From assembly GCF_000716715.1 (NCBI RefSeq), contig NZ_JNYJ01000066.1, positions 1-34,294 of the forward strand: a DNA stretch of 34,294 nt, written 5' to 3'. This document shows, piece after piece, positions 23,412 through 30,910 of this stretch (the stretch's first letter is position 1; every line of letters starts with the position of its first letter). The notes below the pieces were generated by a model. The model made no database searches. It had not been told where the DNA came from and worked only from the letters and a program-made list of their open reading frames with translations. Position numbers and translations under genes: made by a program. The stretch comes from Dactylosporangium aurantiacum. GTDB taxonomy: Bacteria; Actinomycetota; Actinomycetes; Mycobacteriales; Micromonosporaceae.

Positions 23412-23424
23412 ACGCCAGAGACCG

Positions 23425-24216
23425 TCAGCGGGCGAGCCAGCCGCCGTCGATCGGCAGGACCGCGCCGTGCACGTAGCGCGCGGCGTCCGACGCCAGGAAC
23501 ACGGTGGCGCCGGCCAGGTCGTCCGGCCGCCCCCACCGGCCGGCGGGGATCCGTTCGAGGATGGCCCTGTTGCGCTCGGGCTGGTCCTGCAGCGCCTGCG
23601 TGTTGTCGGTGGCGATGTAGCCGGGCGCGATCGCGTTGACGTTGACCCCGTGCCGGGCCCATTCGTTGGCCAGCGCCCGGGTGAGACCGGCGATCCCCGA
23701 CTTGGCGGCGGCATAGCCGGGGACCGTGACCCCGCCCTGGAAGCTCAGCATCGACGCGGTGAAGATGACCTTCCCGCTGCCCCGGCGCACCATCTGCCGG
23801 CCGATCTCGCGGGCGAGCACGAACTGCGCGGACAGGTTCACCTCGAGCACGTGGTCCCAGTCCTCGTCGCTGTGCGCCTCGGCCGGGGCCCGCCGGATCG
23901 TCCCGGCGTTGTTGACGAGGATGTCGACGGGCCGGTCCTGCCCGTTCAGCCAGGCCGCCAGCTCGCGCACCGCGCCGCGGTCGGACAGGTCCACCCGGCG
24001 CGGCACGAACGTGCGGCCGTGCGCCTCGACGCGTTTGGCGACCTCGCTGCCGGTGTCCTCCAGCGACGCGCTGACGCCGATGATGTCGGCGCCCGCCGCC
24101 GCCAGGGCCTCCGCCATGGCCAGGCCGATGCCGCGGCGGCAACCGGTCACCACGGCCAGCCTCCCGCTCAGGTCGAACGGGTTGCCGGCGGCCGGTGCCG
24201 GGTCCAGCGGGCTCAT
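23425..24216 (-). CDS. KduD-type short-chain dehydrogenase (probable 2-keto-3-deoxy-L-fuconate dehydrogenase)
   Basis: A 263-aa classical SDR. The cofactor motif TGCRRGIG is at 24-31, NNAG at 102-105, and the catalytic Ser155-Tyr168-Lys172 show the standard spacing. The C-terminal TDNTQALQDQPERNRAILER (196-215) and RIPAGRWGRPDDL and DGGWLAR ending match KduD (2-deoxy-D-gluconate/2-keto-3-deoxy-gluconate dehydrogenases). In non-phosphorylative L-fucose breakdown, an SDR oxidises 2-keto-3-deoxy-L-fuconate to the 2,4-diketo compound with NAD+; the operon context makes that the likely reaction, although KduD itself acts on the 5-keto step of pectin breakdown. The ATG overlaps the stop of the zinc dehydrogenase gene by 4 bp (ATGA). 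It is last in the operon and followed by a strong hairpin. Confidence 0.88.
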   Translation of the reverse strand: MSPLDPAPAAGNPFDLSGRLAVVTGCRRGIGLAMAEALAAAGADIIGVSASLEDTGSEVAKRVEAHGRTFVPRRVDLSDRGAVRELAAWLNGQDRPVDILVNNAGTIRRAPAEAHSDEDWDHVLEVNLSAQFVLAREIGRQMVRRGSGKVIFTASMLSFQGGVTVPGYAAAKSGIAGLTRALANEWARHGVNVNAIAPGYIATDNTQALQDQPERNRAILERIPAGRWGRPDDLAGATVFLASDAARYVHGAVLPIDGGWLAR

Positions 24217-25247
24217 CCCTCGCCTCCCCCGCCGCCGCAGGCGACGAGCACCTTGACGTCGCCGCCGGCCTCGAGGGCCCCGAAGGCCTGGGCCACGTCG
24301 TCGAGCGGCACGACGCGGGAGATCAGCCGGTCGGCCGGCACCTGCCTGCCGTGCACCAGCCGGACGGCTTCGTCGTAGTCGTCGCGCTGGTACACCCGCA
24401 CCCCGATCATCTCCAGTTCCCGCCAGAAGAAGCGGTGCAGGTCGACCTCGCGCGGCGCCGGGTGGATCGCCACCATCACCAGCCGCCCCCGCACGGCGAG
24501 CAGGTCCGTGGCCAGGCGGACCCCGGCGGCCGAGCCGGACACCTCGAAGACCACGGCGGCACCGGCGTCACCGGTCTGCTGCCGTACGTGCGCCGCGACG
24601 TCGACCGCCGCGGGGTCCACGGTCGCCAGTCCCAGCTGCGCGGCGACGGCGCGGCGGTGCGCGTCGAGCTCCAGGACGGTGACGGTGGCGCCGGTGCTCT
24701 GGGCGACCTTGGCGATGAGCAGCCCGACCGGGCCGGCGCCGATGACGACGGCGTGCTCACCCGCGGTGAGCCGGGACCGGCGTACGTCGTGGACGGCGAC
24801 CGCGGTCGGCTCGATCAGCGCCGCCTGGTCCAGCGGCAGGTCCCGCGGGAGCGGCACGAGGATCCGGGCCGGCACGGTCCAGCTGCTCTGCATGGAGCCG
24901 GTGGAGTCGATGCCGACGAAGTTGAGCCGGTGGCAGATGTGGGTGTGCCCGGCCTGGCAGGCGGGGCACTGCCCACACCAGTCCAGCGGCATGACCGTCA
25001 CCGGGTCGCCGACGGCGTGGCCTTCGACGCCGGGGCCGATCTCGGCGATCCGGCCGGACATCTCGTGCCCGATCACCGCCGGCATGCTCACCCGGTGGTC
25101 CATGGCGCCGTGCATGATGTGCAGGTCGGTGCCGCAGATGCCGGTGTACGCCACGTCGATGCGGACCTGGCCGGGGCCGGGCGGTGCGGGCTCGGTGTCG
25201 CCGACGACGAAGGTCCGGTCGCCGACGTATCGCGCGCTGCGGGTCAT
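24213..25247 (-). CDS. Zinc-dependent medium-chain alcohol dehydrogenase
   Basis: A 344-aa cytoplasmic MDR enzyme of the sorbitol/threonine dehydrogenase type. Catalytic zinc ligands are Cys38 (GICGTD) and His61-Glu62 (GHE), with the Glu in LIEPTAVAVH as the further conserved residue; structural zinc cysteines are 91, 94, 97 and 105. The Rossmann motif VIGAGPVGLL binds NAD(P). ATG 25247 has GAGGAGA four bases upstream and overlaps the mutarotase stop by 4 bp. Its exact step is not given by sequence: it could oxidise the sugar (an alternative L-fucose dehydrogenase), act on the keto-deoxy acid, or handle lactaldehyde. The glycine-rich C-terminal tail (ACGGGGGEG) is unusual but harmless. Confidence 0.88.
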   Translation of the reverse strand: MTRSARYVGDRTFVVGDTEPAPPGPGQVRIDVAYTGICGTDLHIMHGAMDHRVSMPAVIGHEMSGRIAEIGPGVEGHAVGDPVTVMPLDWCGQCPACQAGHTHICHRLNFVGIDSTGSMQSSWTVPARILVPLPRDLPLDQAALIEPTAVAVHDVRRSRLTAGEHAVVIGAGPVGLLIAKVAQSTGATVTVLELDAHRRAVAAQLGLATVDPAAVDVAAHVRQQTGDAGAAVVFEVSGSAAGVRLATDLLAVRGRLVMVAIHPAPREVDLHRFFWRELEMIGVRVYQRDDYDEAVRLVHGRQVPADRLISRVVPLDDVAQAFGALEAGGDVKVLVACGGGGGEG

Positions 25248-25579
25248 GGGGTCTCCTCGGTCAGGTGCCACACCTCACGCATCGGCGCCCACCAGTCCCC
25301 CGACCCCGGCTCGGCGAGCGACTCCTGGCACGGGGCGGTGAGCTCCCACCATTGCCGGGTCTGCGGGTCGGCGGCGATGCGGGCCTGGTCGGCGGCGTGG
25401 TCGGCCCCGACGTACTCGTAGTATCCGAACAGCAGGTCGTCGTGCAGGAAGATCGTGTAGTTGCGGATGTTCGCCTCGCGCAGCGTCTGTTCGACGCCGG
25501 GCCAGACGGCGGCGTGCAGCCGCAGGTACTCCTCGCGTTGTTCCGGCCGCAACCGGATCACGGTGCCGTGGCGTCGCAT
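25244..25579 (-). CDS. rhaM: L-rhamnose/L-fucose mutarotase (RhaM family)
   Basis: A 111-aa protein of the L-rhamnose mutarotase family (a small ferredoxin-like dimer). Tyr18 and His22 occupy the same positions as the active-site residues of E. coli RhaM. The family features RLRPEQREEYLRLHAAVWPGV and NYTIFLHDDLLFGYYEY are clear, as is the C-terminal W-rich stretch WWAPMREVWHL. The enzyme speeds conversion between alpha and beta anomers of a 6-deoxy sugar so that the dehydrogenase receives its preferred form. One base separates it from the aldo/keto reductase stop upstream, and it overlaps the next gene by 4 bp. In this cluster the substrate is more likely L-fucose than L-rhamnose, as inferred from the dehydratase. 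Confidence 0.93.
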   Translation of the reverse strand: MRRHGTVIRLRPEQREEYLRLHAAVWPGVEQTLREANIRNYTIFLHDDLLFGYYEYVGADHAADQARIAADPQTRQWWELTAPCQESLAEPGSGDWWAPMREVWHLTEETP

Positions 25580-25580
25580 C

Positions 25581-26528
25581 TCATGCCTTCCCGACGGGGG
25601 TGTCGTGCCGCTGCCGGCCGCTGGGCCAGGCGTGGCCCAGCACCGGCCGCAGGACGTGTTCGAGGTCGCGGACCAGCTCGGGGTCCACCGGTGTGCTCGC
25701 CCACCGCACGTTGCGGGCCATGTCGTGCGGGTCGGCCGTGCCGACGAACGTGGTGGCGAACTGCGCCGGCTCGGCGGCGAAGCGCAGCGCGACCCGCGCG
25801 ATGTCGAGGCCGCGCTCGTCGCACAGGCGGACCGCGTCGGCGGCGGCCTGCCGCACCGCGGGCGGCGCCGGGTGCCAGGGGGGCGCGCCGCGCCGGGACA
25901 GCAACCCCATCGCCAGCGGGGAGGCGTTCATCACCGCGACGCCCCGCGCGGCGAGCTGCGGCGCGGCGTCGGCGAGGGCGCGGTCGAGCAGCGTGTACCG
26001 GCAGTAGGACAGCACGGTGTCGATCGGCACGGCGCGCGCGACGTGGGTCAGGGCGGTCACCGGGTAGGCGGTGACGCCGAGGTGCCGAACCTTGCCCGCG
26101 TCGCGCAGGGCGGCCAGGGCGGGCAGGGTCTCCTCGACGATCTGGTCGAGGTCGCCGAACTCGATGTCGTGGCACTGGATGAGGTCGAGGTGGTCGGTGC
26201 CGAGCCGGGCGAGGCTCTCCTCGACGCTGGCGACCACCCGGGCGGCGGAGAAGTCGAAGCTGTCCTCGCCGTACCGGCCCACCTTGGTGGCCAGCACGTA
26301 ACTGTCGCGGTCGACGCCGCGCAGCGCCCGGCCGAGCACGGTCTCGGCGGCCGTGGCGCCGTAGTAGGGCGACACGTCGATGATGTTGACGCCCAGGTCG
26401 AGTGCGGTGCGCACGGCCCTGATGCCGGCCTGTTCGTCGATGGGCGCGTACACGCCGCCGAGCGGTGAGGCGCCGTAGCCGAGCATCGACACGGTGAGAC
26501 CGGTGCGGCCGAGCGGGCGGTACTCCAC
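25581..26528 (-). CDS. Aldo/keto reductase, probable L-fucose dehydrogenase
   Basis: A 315-aa AKR barrel with the catalytic tetrad Asp51, Tyr56, Lys82 and His120 (contexts NIIDVSPYYG, ATKVG, QCHDIEF). The N-terminus EYRPLGRTGLTVSMLGYGAS and the IQCHDIEFGD motif match the L-galactose/L-fucose dehydrogenase (D-threo-aldose dehydrogenase) branch. It would oxidise L-fucose to L-fucono-lactone with NAD(P)+ in the cytoplasm, the first step of the non-phosphorylative route. GTG 26528 is chosen with GGAAGGA about ten bases upstream; the longer frame to 26642 would run through the operator and the GntR start. First gene of a four-gene operon (AKR-rhaM-ADH-SDR). Confidence 0.9.
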   Translation of the reverse strand: MEYRPLGRTGLTVSMLGYGASPLGGVYAPIDEQAGIRAVRTALDLGVNIIDVSPYYGATAAETVLGRALRGVDRDSYVLATKVGRYGEDSFDFSAARVVASVEESLARLGTDHLDLIQCHDIEFGDLDQIVEETLPALAALRDAGKVRHLGVTAYPVTALTHVARAVPIDTVLSYCRYTLLDRALADAAPQLAARGVAVMNASPLAMGLLSRRGAPPWHPAPPAVRQAAADAVRLCDERGLDIARVALRFAAEPAQFATTFVGTADPHDMARNVRWASTPVDPELVRDLEHVLRPVLGHAWPSGRQRHDTPVGKA

Positions 26529-26594
26529 GAGATGCCGGTCCTTCCCGCCGTCCTGGTCCCGCGGCGACGCGAGCGGGACCCCCGACGGCACGAA

Positions 26595-26605
26595 ACATCT
26601 GATGT
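26595..26605. promoter_or_regulatory. GntR operator ACATCTGATGT, copy 1, in the divergent promoter region
   Basis: An 11-bp palindrome between the AKR operon and the GntR gene. On the minus strand it directly follows a TAGATA -10-like element (26610-26605). On the plus strand it is 15 bases before the GntR start codon. It could control both directions. Confidence 0.75.
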
Positions 26606-26620
26606 ATCTACAGTGAACGG

Positions 26621-27328
26621 GTGGCGCTGACCGACGAAGCAATCACCAAGATCCGCGGCATGATCCAGAGCGGCGAGCTGCCGCCGGGGTCGCGGCTGCC
26701 ACCGGAGCAGCAGCTGGCCGCGCAGATGGGGCTGTCGCGCAGCGGGGTACGGGAGGCGGTGAAGGTCCTCGAGTCGGCCCGGGTCCTGGACGTGCGCCGC
26801 GGCGACGGCACCTACGTCACCAGCCTCGCGCCCCGGCTGCTGCTGGAAGGGCTCGGCGTCGCGGTCGAGCTGCTGCGCGACGACACGCTGCTGGAGGTCA
26901 TGGAGGTGCGCCGGATGCTGGAGCCGGTCGCCACCGGCGTCGCGGCGCTGCGCATGTCCGACGACGACCTTGACCGGCTGGCCGCGCTGCTGGACGACAT
27001 GCGGGCCGCGGCCGACGACGCCGAGCGGCTCATCGGCTACGACACGGCGTTCCACCGTACCGTCGTCGCGGCCACCGGCAACGAGACGCTCACGTCGCTG
27101 CTGGACGGCCTGTCGAGCCGGACCCTGCGGGCCAGGGTGTGGCGCGGCCTGATCGAGGGCAACTCCGCGCACACGACGATCGAGGAGCATCACGCCATCT
27201 ACCTGGCGCTGCGCTCGCGGGACCAGCTGCTCGCCCACGCCAGCGCCCTGCTGCACGTCAACACCTCCGAGGCGTGGCTGCGCGCGGTGCTGGCCGCACC
27301 GGACGGGCAGGGCGACGGCGGCGCGTGA
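26621..27328 (+). CDS. GntR/FadR-family transcriptional regulator of the sugar locus
   Basis: A 235-aa regulator. The N-terminal winged helix (about 1-70) has ITKIRGMIQSGELPPGSRLP, LAAQMGLSRSGVREAVKVLE and the wing RRGDGTYVTS. The FCD effector domain (about 78-220) starts EVMEVRRMLEPVATGVAAL and shows the usual metal/ligand residues DTAFHRTV and EEHHAIY plus a late His. FadR-type FCD proteins bind sugar acids or lactones and release DNA when ligand is present. Start GTG 26621 has no clear Shine-Dalgarno, and an operator 15 bases upstream suggests autoregulation and a very short leader. Target sites ACATCWGATGT are found before all three transcription units of the locus. The likely effector is L-fuconate or a keto-deoxy derivative (inference). 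Confidence 0.9.
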   Translation: MALTDEAITKIRGMIQSGELPPGSRLPPEQQLAAQMGLSRSGVREAVKVLESARVLDVRRGDGTYVTSLAPRLLLEGLGVAVELLRDDTLLEVMEVRRMLEPVATGVAALRMSDDDLDRLAALLDDMRAAADDAERLIGYDTAFHRTVVAATGNETLTSLLDGLSSRTLRARVWRGLIEGNSAHTTIEEHHAIYLALRSRDQLLAHASALLHVNTSEAWLRAVLAAPDGQGDGGA

Positions 27329-27353
27329 CGCGGCCCGCGCGAGGCCACCAGGC

Positions 27354-28223
27354 TCACGCCGGCGGGCGGCGGGCATCGTCGGCCAGGCCGTAGGTCCGCG
27401 TCGCGGTGCCCGCGAAGATCTCCCGCAGCTGCGGCGGCGACAGCGGCGGCAGCGCTTCCCGCAGCGCCGCGAGGACCGCCGGATAGTCCGCGGCGAGCAG
27501 GCACACCGGCCAGTCCGAGCCGAACATCAGACGATCGGGCCCGAACGCGTCCACCGCCACCGCGACGAACGGCCGCAGCGCGTCACAGGACCAGTCAGGG
27601 CCCGCCTCGGTGACCATCCCGGACAGCTTGCAGGTGACGTTCGGGTTGGCCGCCAGCGCGGTGAACGGCTCGCGCCACCGCCGCAGCCCCTCCTCACCCT
27701 CGTCGATGCGCGGCTTGCCGAGGTGGTCGAGCACGAAGCGCAGCTGCGGCACGGCCCGGGCCGCGCGGGCCGCGGACGGAAGCTGGTCGGCCCGGATCAC
27801 CAGGTCGAAGACCAGGCCCGCCGCGCCGATCTCGGCGAGCCCGCGCCGCACCTCGGGCCGGTCGAGGTAGTCGGGGTCCGCCTCACCCTGGACCTGGGCG
27901 CGCAGCCCGACCAGCAGGTCGCCGCCGCGCAGGCCGCGGTAGCGCTCGATGGTCGCCGGCACGTCGGGCGCCGCGACGTCGATCCACGCCACGACGCCCG
28001 CGATGGCCGGCGTGTCGGCGGCGTGGCCGAGGAAGTCGGCCGCCTCGTCGGTGTGGCACCGGCCGCCCTCGACCAGCACCGTGCGGTCGACGCCGGCCGC
28101 GGCCAGCTCAGCGGTCAGGTCCGCGGGGGTGAACGGCCGGCGGATCGCGTCGAGCCCGGGCTCGTCGAGCCACTGGTAGCCGCGTTCGGGCTGCCACAGG
28201 TGGTGATGCGCGTCGATGATCAT
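27354..28223 (-). CDS. Amidohydrolase, probable L-fucono-lactone hydrolase
   Basis: A 289-aa metal-dependent hydrolase of the amidohydrolase_2/COG3618 group. The N-terminal metal motif is DAHHHLW (His6-His8). Later motifs are VEGGRCHTDEAADFL, VLDHLGKP and MFGSDWPV, which supplies the conserved Asp. COG3618 enzymes open sugar lactones (L-fuconolactonase, L-rhamnonolactonase, galactarolactonase). Next to an L-fuconate dehydratase the likely substrate is L-fucono-1,5- or 1,4-lactone, giving L-fuconate. ATG 28223 has GGGAGGGAG five bases upstream and is 32 bases downstream of the dehydratase stop, in one operon. It is convergent with the GntR gene with 25 bases between stops. Confidence 0.88.
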   Translation of the reverse strand: MIIDAHHHLWQPERGYQWLDEPGLDAIRRPFTPADLTAELAAAGVDRTVLVEGGRCHTDEAADFLGHAADTPAIAGVVAWIDVAAPDVPATIERYRGLRGGDLLVGLRAQVQGEADPDYLDRPEVRRGLAEIGAAGLVFDLVIRADQLPSAARAARAVPQLRFVLDHLGKPRIDEGEEGLRRWREPFTALAANPNVTCKLSGMVTEAGPDWSCDALRPFVAVAVDAFGPDRLMFGSDWPVCLLAADYPAVLAALREALPPLSPPQLREIFAGTATRTYGLADDARRPPA

Positions 28224-28255
28224 GAGGGCTCCCTCCCGGGTACGGGTGCTGGTGC

Positions 28256-29581
28256 TCAGGCGGCCGTGGAGACCGGCTCGTCCGCCGTGGCGGCCCATTC
28301 GGGACCGTCCGGGAACTGGAAGGCGGCCAGCGACTCCGGCACGATCTGCGCGCTCATGCCCGGTGCGGTGGGCGCCAGATACCGGCCGGCGCGGATGCGC
28401 ACCGGGTCGACGAAGTGCTCGTGCAGGTGGTCGACGTACTCGATGGCGCGGTCCTCGGTGCTGCCGCTGACCGCGACGTAGTCGAACATCGCCAGGTGCT
28501 GCACCAGCTCGCACAGCCCGACACCGCCGGCGTGGGGGCAGACCGGCACGCCGAACTTGGCGGCCAGCAGCAGGATCGCGAGGTTCTCGTTGACGCCGCC
28601 GACCCGGCACGCGTCGATCTGCACGATGTCGACGGCGCCGGCCTGCAGCAGCTGTTTGAACATCACCGCATTGTGGACGTGCTCGCCGGTGGCGACCTTG
28701 ATCGGCGCGAGCGCCCGGCGGACCGCGGCGTGCCCGAGGATGTCGTCGGGCGAGGTCGGCTCCTCGATCCAGTACGGGTCGAACGAGCTGAGCTGCCGCA
28801 TCCACTCGATGGCGTCCGGCACGCCCCAGATCTGGTTGGCGTCCACGGCGATGCGGATGTCCGGGCCCACGGCCTGCCGGGCGATGCCCATCCGGCGCAC
28901 GTCGTCGGCGAGGTCGCCGCCGACCTTGAGCTTGATCAGCTCGTAGCCGGCGGTGACCGCCTCGCCGCACAGCCGGGCGAGCTTCTCGTCGTCGTAGCCG
29001 AGCCAGCCGGGGGTGGTGGTGTAGGCGGGGTAGCCGTGCCGTAGCAGGTGCTCCTCCCGCTGCGCCCGCCCGGCGGCGCCGGCCCGCAGCAGCCCGAGGG
29101 CGTCGTCCTCGGTGAGCGCGTCGCGCAGGTAGCGGAAGTCGATCTGGGCGACCAGCTGCTCCGGCGTAAGGTCGGCCAGCAGCTTCCACAACGGTTTGCC
29201 GGCCCGTCGGGCGGCCAGGTCCCACACGGCGTTGACGATCCCGCCGGCGGCCATGTGCACGACCCCCTTCTCCGGCCCCAGCCAGCGGATCTGGCTGTCG
29301 CCGATGAGCCGCCGGGCGAGCGCACCCGGATCGGCCAGCAGCTCCTCGACGGGTTGACCGATCACCATCCCGGCGAGCGAGCGCATCGCCGCGACCTCGA
29401 TCTCGGTGCCGCGCCCGACGGTGAACACGAAGCCGTGGCCCTCCGCGCCCGCGCTGGTACGCAGCACCACGTAAGCGGCGGAGTAGTCCGGGAACGGGTT
29501 CATCGCGTCGGACCCGTCCCGGTGCCGGGACGTGGGGAACCGGACGTCGATGGTGTCCATGGACAGGATGCGCTCAGTCAC
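28256..29581 (-). CDS. fucD: L-fuconate dehydratase (enolase superfamily)
   Basis: A 441-aa enzyme of the mandelate racemase subgroup. The N-terminal [20 protein letters not shown] (12-31) and [15 protein letters not shown] are hallmarks of L-fuconate dehydratases. Catalytic Lys217/Lys219 (IKLKVGG) and His350 (CPHAGGVG) agree with the family's general base pair; the Mg2+ ligands lie in [16 protein letters not shown] and ATGEHVHN. The reaction removes water from L-fuconate to give 2-keto-3-deoxy-L-fuconate. GTG 29581 is chosen over ATG 29560, with AGGAG five bases upstream, and restores the family's N-terminal strand ([16 protein letters not shown]). First gene of a dehydratase-lactonase operon, behind an ACATCAGATGT operator and a TGGACT-N17-TAGAAA promoter. 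This is the best single indicator that the locus handles L-fucose. Confidence 0.93.
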   Translation of the reverse strand: MTERILSMDTIDVRFPTSRHRDGSDAMNPFPDYSAAYVVLRTSAGAEGHGFVFTVGRGTEIEVAAMRSLAGMVIGQPVEELLADPGALARRLIGDSQIRWLGPEKGVVHMAAGGIVNAVWDLAARRAGKPLWKLLADLTPEQLVAQIDFRYLRDALTEDDALGLLRAGAAGRAQREEHLLRHGYPAYTTTPGWLGYDDEKLARLCGEAVTAGYELIKLKVGGDLADDVRRMGIARQAVGPDIRIAVDANQIWGVPDAIEWMRQLSSFDPYWIEEPTSPDDILGHAAVRRALAPIKVATGEHVHNAVMFKQLLQAGAVDIVQIDACRVGGVNENLAILLLAAKFGVPVCPHAGGVGLCELVQHLAMFDYVAVSGSTEDRAIEYVDHLHEHFVDPVRIRAGRYLAPTAPGMSAQIVPESLAAFQFPDGPEWAATADEPVSTAA

Positions 29582-29671
29582 CGTGGCTCCTGGAGGGTTG
29601 TGGCACCGCGCTGCGGCACCCGGCAGGGAACGTTCGAAGGATGCGATGGCGGGAGCGGACAGCCCACCCAA

Positions 29672-29682
29672 ACATCTGATGT
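29672..29682. promoter_or_regulatory. GntR operator ACATCTGATGT, copy 2, at the fucD promoter
   Basis: An 11-bp palindrome placed two bases downstream of the predicted -10 of fucD on the minus strand. On that strand the extended sequence AATACATCAGATGTTT resembles the sites at 26595 and 33687. Confidence 0.78.
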
Positions 29683-29684
29683 AT

Positions 29685-29713
29685 TTTCTAGCTGAGTTGC
29701 CAATCGAAGTCCA
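29685..29713 (-). promoter_or_regulatory. Predicted fucD promoter
   Basis: -35 TGGACT (29713-29708), 17-base spacer, -10 TAGAAA (29690-29685), read on the minus strand. The operator follows at once. This gives fucD its own promoter, separate from the transporter genes. Confidence 0.5.
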
Positions 29714-29800
29714 CTCCCCCGGCCGAACTGCCGAAACTGACAATGTCGAGCCGACGCATGCGCCGACCGCCGGAGAGACATGCGATGTTTGTCGGATCCG

Positions 29801-29817
29801 CACCGCCGGGGGCGGTG
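29801..29817 (-). terminator. Possible hairpin after the transporter operon
   Basis: CACCGCC-GGG-GGCGGTG, a 7-bp perfect stem with 3-base loop, 58 bases after the permease stop in the 294-bp gap before fucD. It may separate the transporter and catabolic transcripts. No U-tract. Confidence 0.35.
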
Positions 29818-29875
29818 AACGGCGGGAGGCGGCACGGGCATGGCGGACGGGTCGCGGCCGCCATGTCCGTGGGGG

Positions 29876-30910
29876 TCAGGTCTGCGCCCGGCCGCCGGTG
29901 ATGCGGGAGACCACCAGCGCCACGAGGATCACGGCGCCGTTGAGGAAGTTGGTCCATTGCGCCGGTACCCCGGCCAGCGTGAGCACGTTGATGATCATGA
30001 ACAGCAGCAGGACGCCGGTGAAGGCGCCGAACACCGTTCCCTTGCCACCGTTGAGGCTCACGCCACCGATGACCGCCGCCGCGAAGACCTGGAAGATGGC
30101 CCCGCTGCCCTGCGCGGCGGGCACCGCCGCCAGCCGGCCGCTCATCAGCAGACCGGCCAGGGCCGCCAGCACGCTGGCCACGACGAGCGTGACCCACAGG
30201 ATCCGGTCGGTGCGGATGCCGGCCGCGCGGGCCGCGTCGACGTTGCCGCCGATCGCGTACAGCGCTCGGCCGGCCCGCGTGTAGCCGAGCACCACGATGC
30301 CGACCGCGAACGCCAGCAGGGAGATCCAGACCGACGCCGGCACGCCGAGCCACGTGGTGGAGCCCAGGTAGGTCATCGAGGAGGGCAGGGCGAAGAAGGT
30401 CTTGCCGCCGGAGATGCCGGTCAGCAGCCCGCGCAGCACGATGAGCATGCCGAGGGTGACGATGAACCCGTTGAGGCCGAAGCGGACGATGAGCAGCCCG
30501 TTGAAGGCGCCCACCAGCGCGCCGACCAGCAGCACGACCGGCACGGCCAGGGCCGGCGGCAGCACGTGGACGCCGAGCCCGTGGGTGACCGCCGGGTCGA
30601 TGATCAGCCAGGCCGCGATGCCGGGGGCGAGCCCGAACGTCGACTCCAGCGACAGGTCCATCTTGCCGGTGATCAGCACCATGGTCTGGGCCAGCACGAG
30701 CACGGAGATCTCCGACATGCTCTGCAGCACGTTGATGATGTTGTCCGACTGCAGGAAGACCGGGTTGACGAGGTAGCCGACGACCGCGACGGCGATGATC
30801 GCCGGGACCAGCGCCAGGTCGCGCAGGCGGGCGATGGCGAGGGCCCGGCGCCGGTCGGGCGGCGGCGCCGTCGACGGCGCCGCGGCGTTCTTGGACAGCG
30901 TGTCAGACAT
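29876..30910 (-). CDS. Sugar ABC transporter permease (RbsC/BPD_transp_2 family)
   Basis: A 344-aa inner-membrane permease of the ribose/xylose-type family with eight to ten helices. Conserved features are NVLQSMSEISVLVLAQTMVLITGKMDLS (ligand channel and the GxxDLS motif), GLNGFIVTLGMLIVLRG (the F-I-V-T-L-G motif), the coupling segment RALYAIGGNVDAARAAGI, and QGSGAIFQVFAAAVIGGVSLNGGKGT near the C-terminus. It forms the pore for sugar uptake with the adjacent ATPase and binding protein. The ATG at 30910 overlaps the ATPase 3' end by 8 bp (30903-30910). The N-terminal 25 residues are polar and cytoplasmic. Confidence 0.93.
   Translation of the reverse strand: MSDTLSKNAAAPSTAPPPDRRRALAIARLRDLALVPAIIAVAVVGYLVNPVFLQSDNIINVLQSMSEISVLVLAQTMVLITGKMDLSLESTFGLAPGIAAWLIIDPAVTHGLGVHVLPPALAVPVVLLVGALVGAFNGLLIVRFGLNGFIVTLGMLIVLRGLLTGISGGKTFFALPSSMTYLGSTTWLGVPASVWISLLAFAVGIVVLGYTRAGRALYAIGGNVDAARAAGIRTDRILWVTLVVASVLAALAGLLMSGRLAAVPAAQGSGAIFQVFAAAVIGGVSLNGGKGTVFGAFTGVLLLFMIINVLTLAGVPAQWTNFLNGAVILVALVVSRITGGRAQT

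Noticed and set aside
20305..24378. 1357-codon plus-strand frame antisense to the permease and SDR genes
   Set aside because: Gly/Arg/Gln-rich shadow without any domain; several well-supported minus-strand genes occupy the region.
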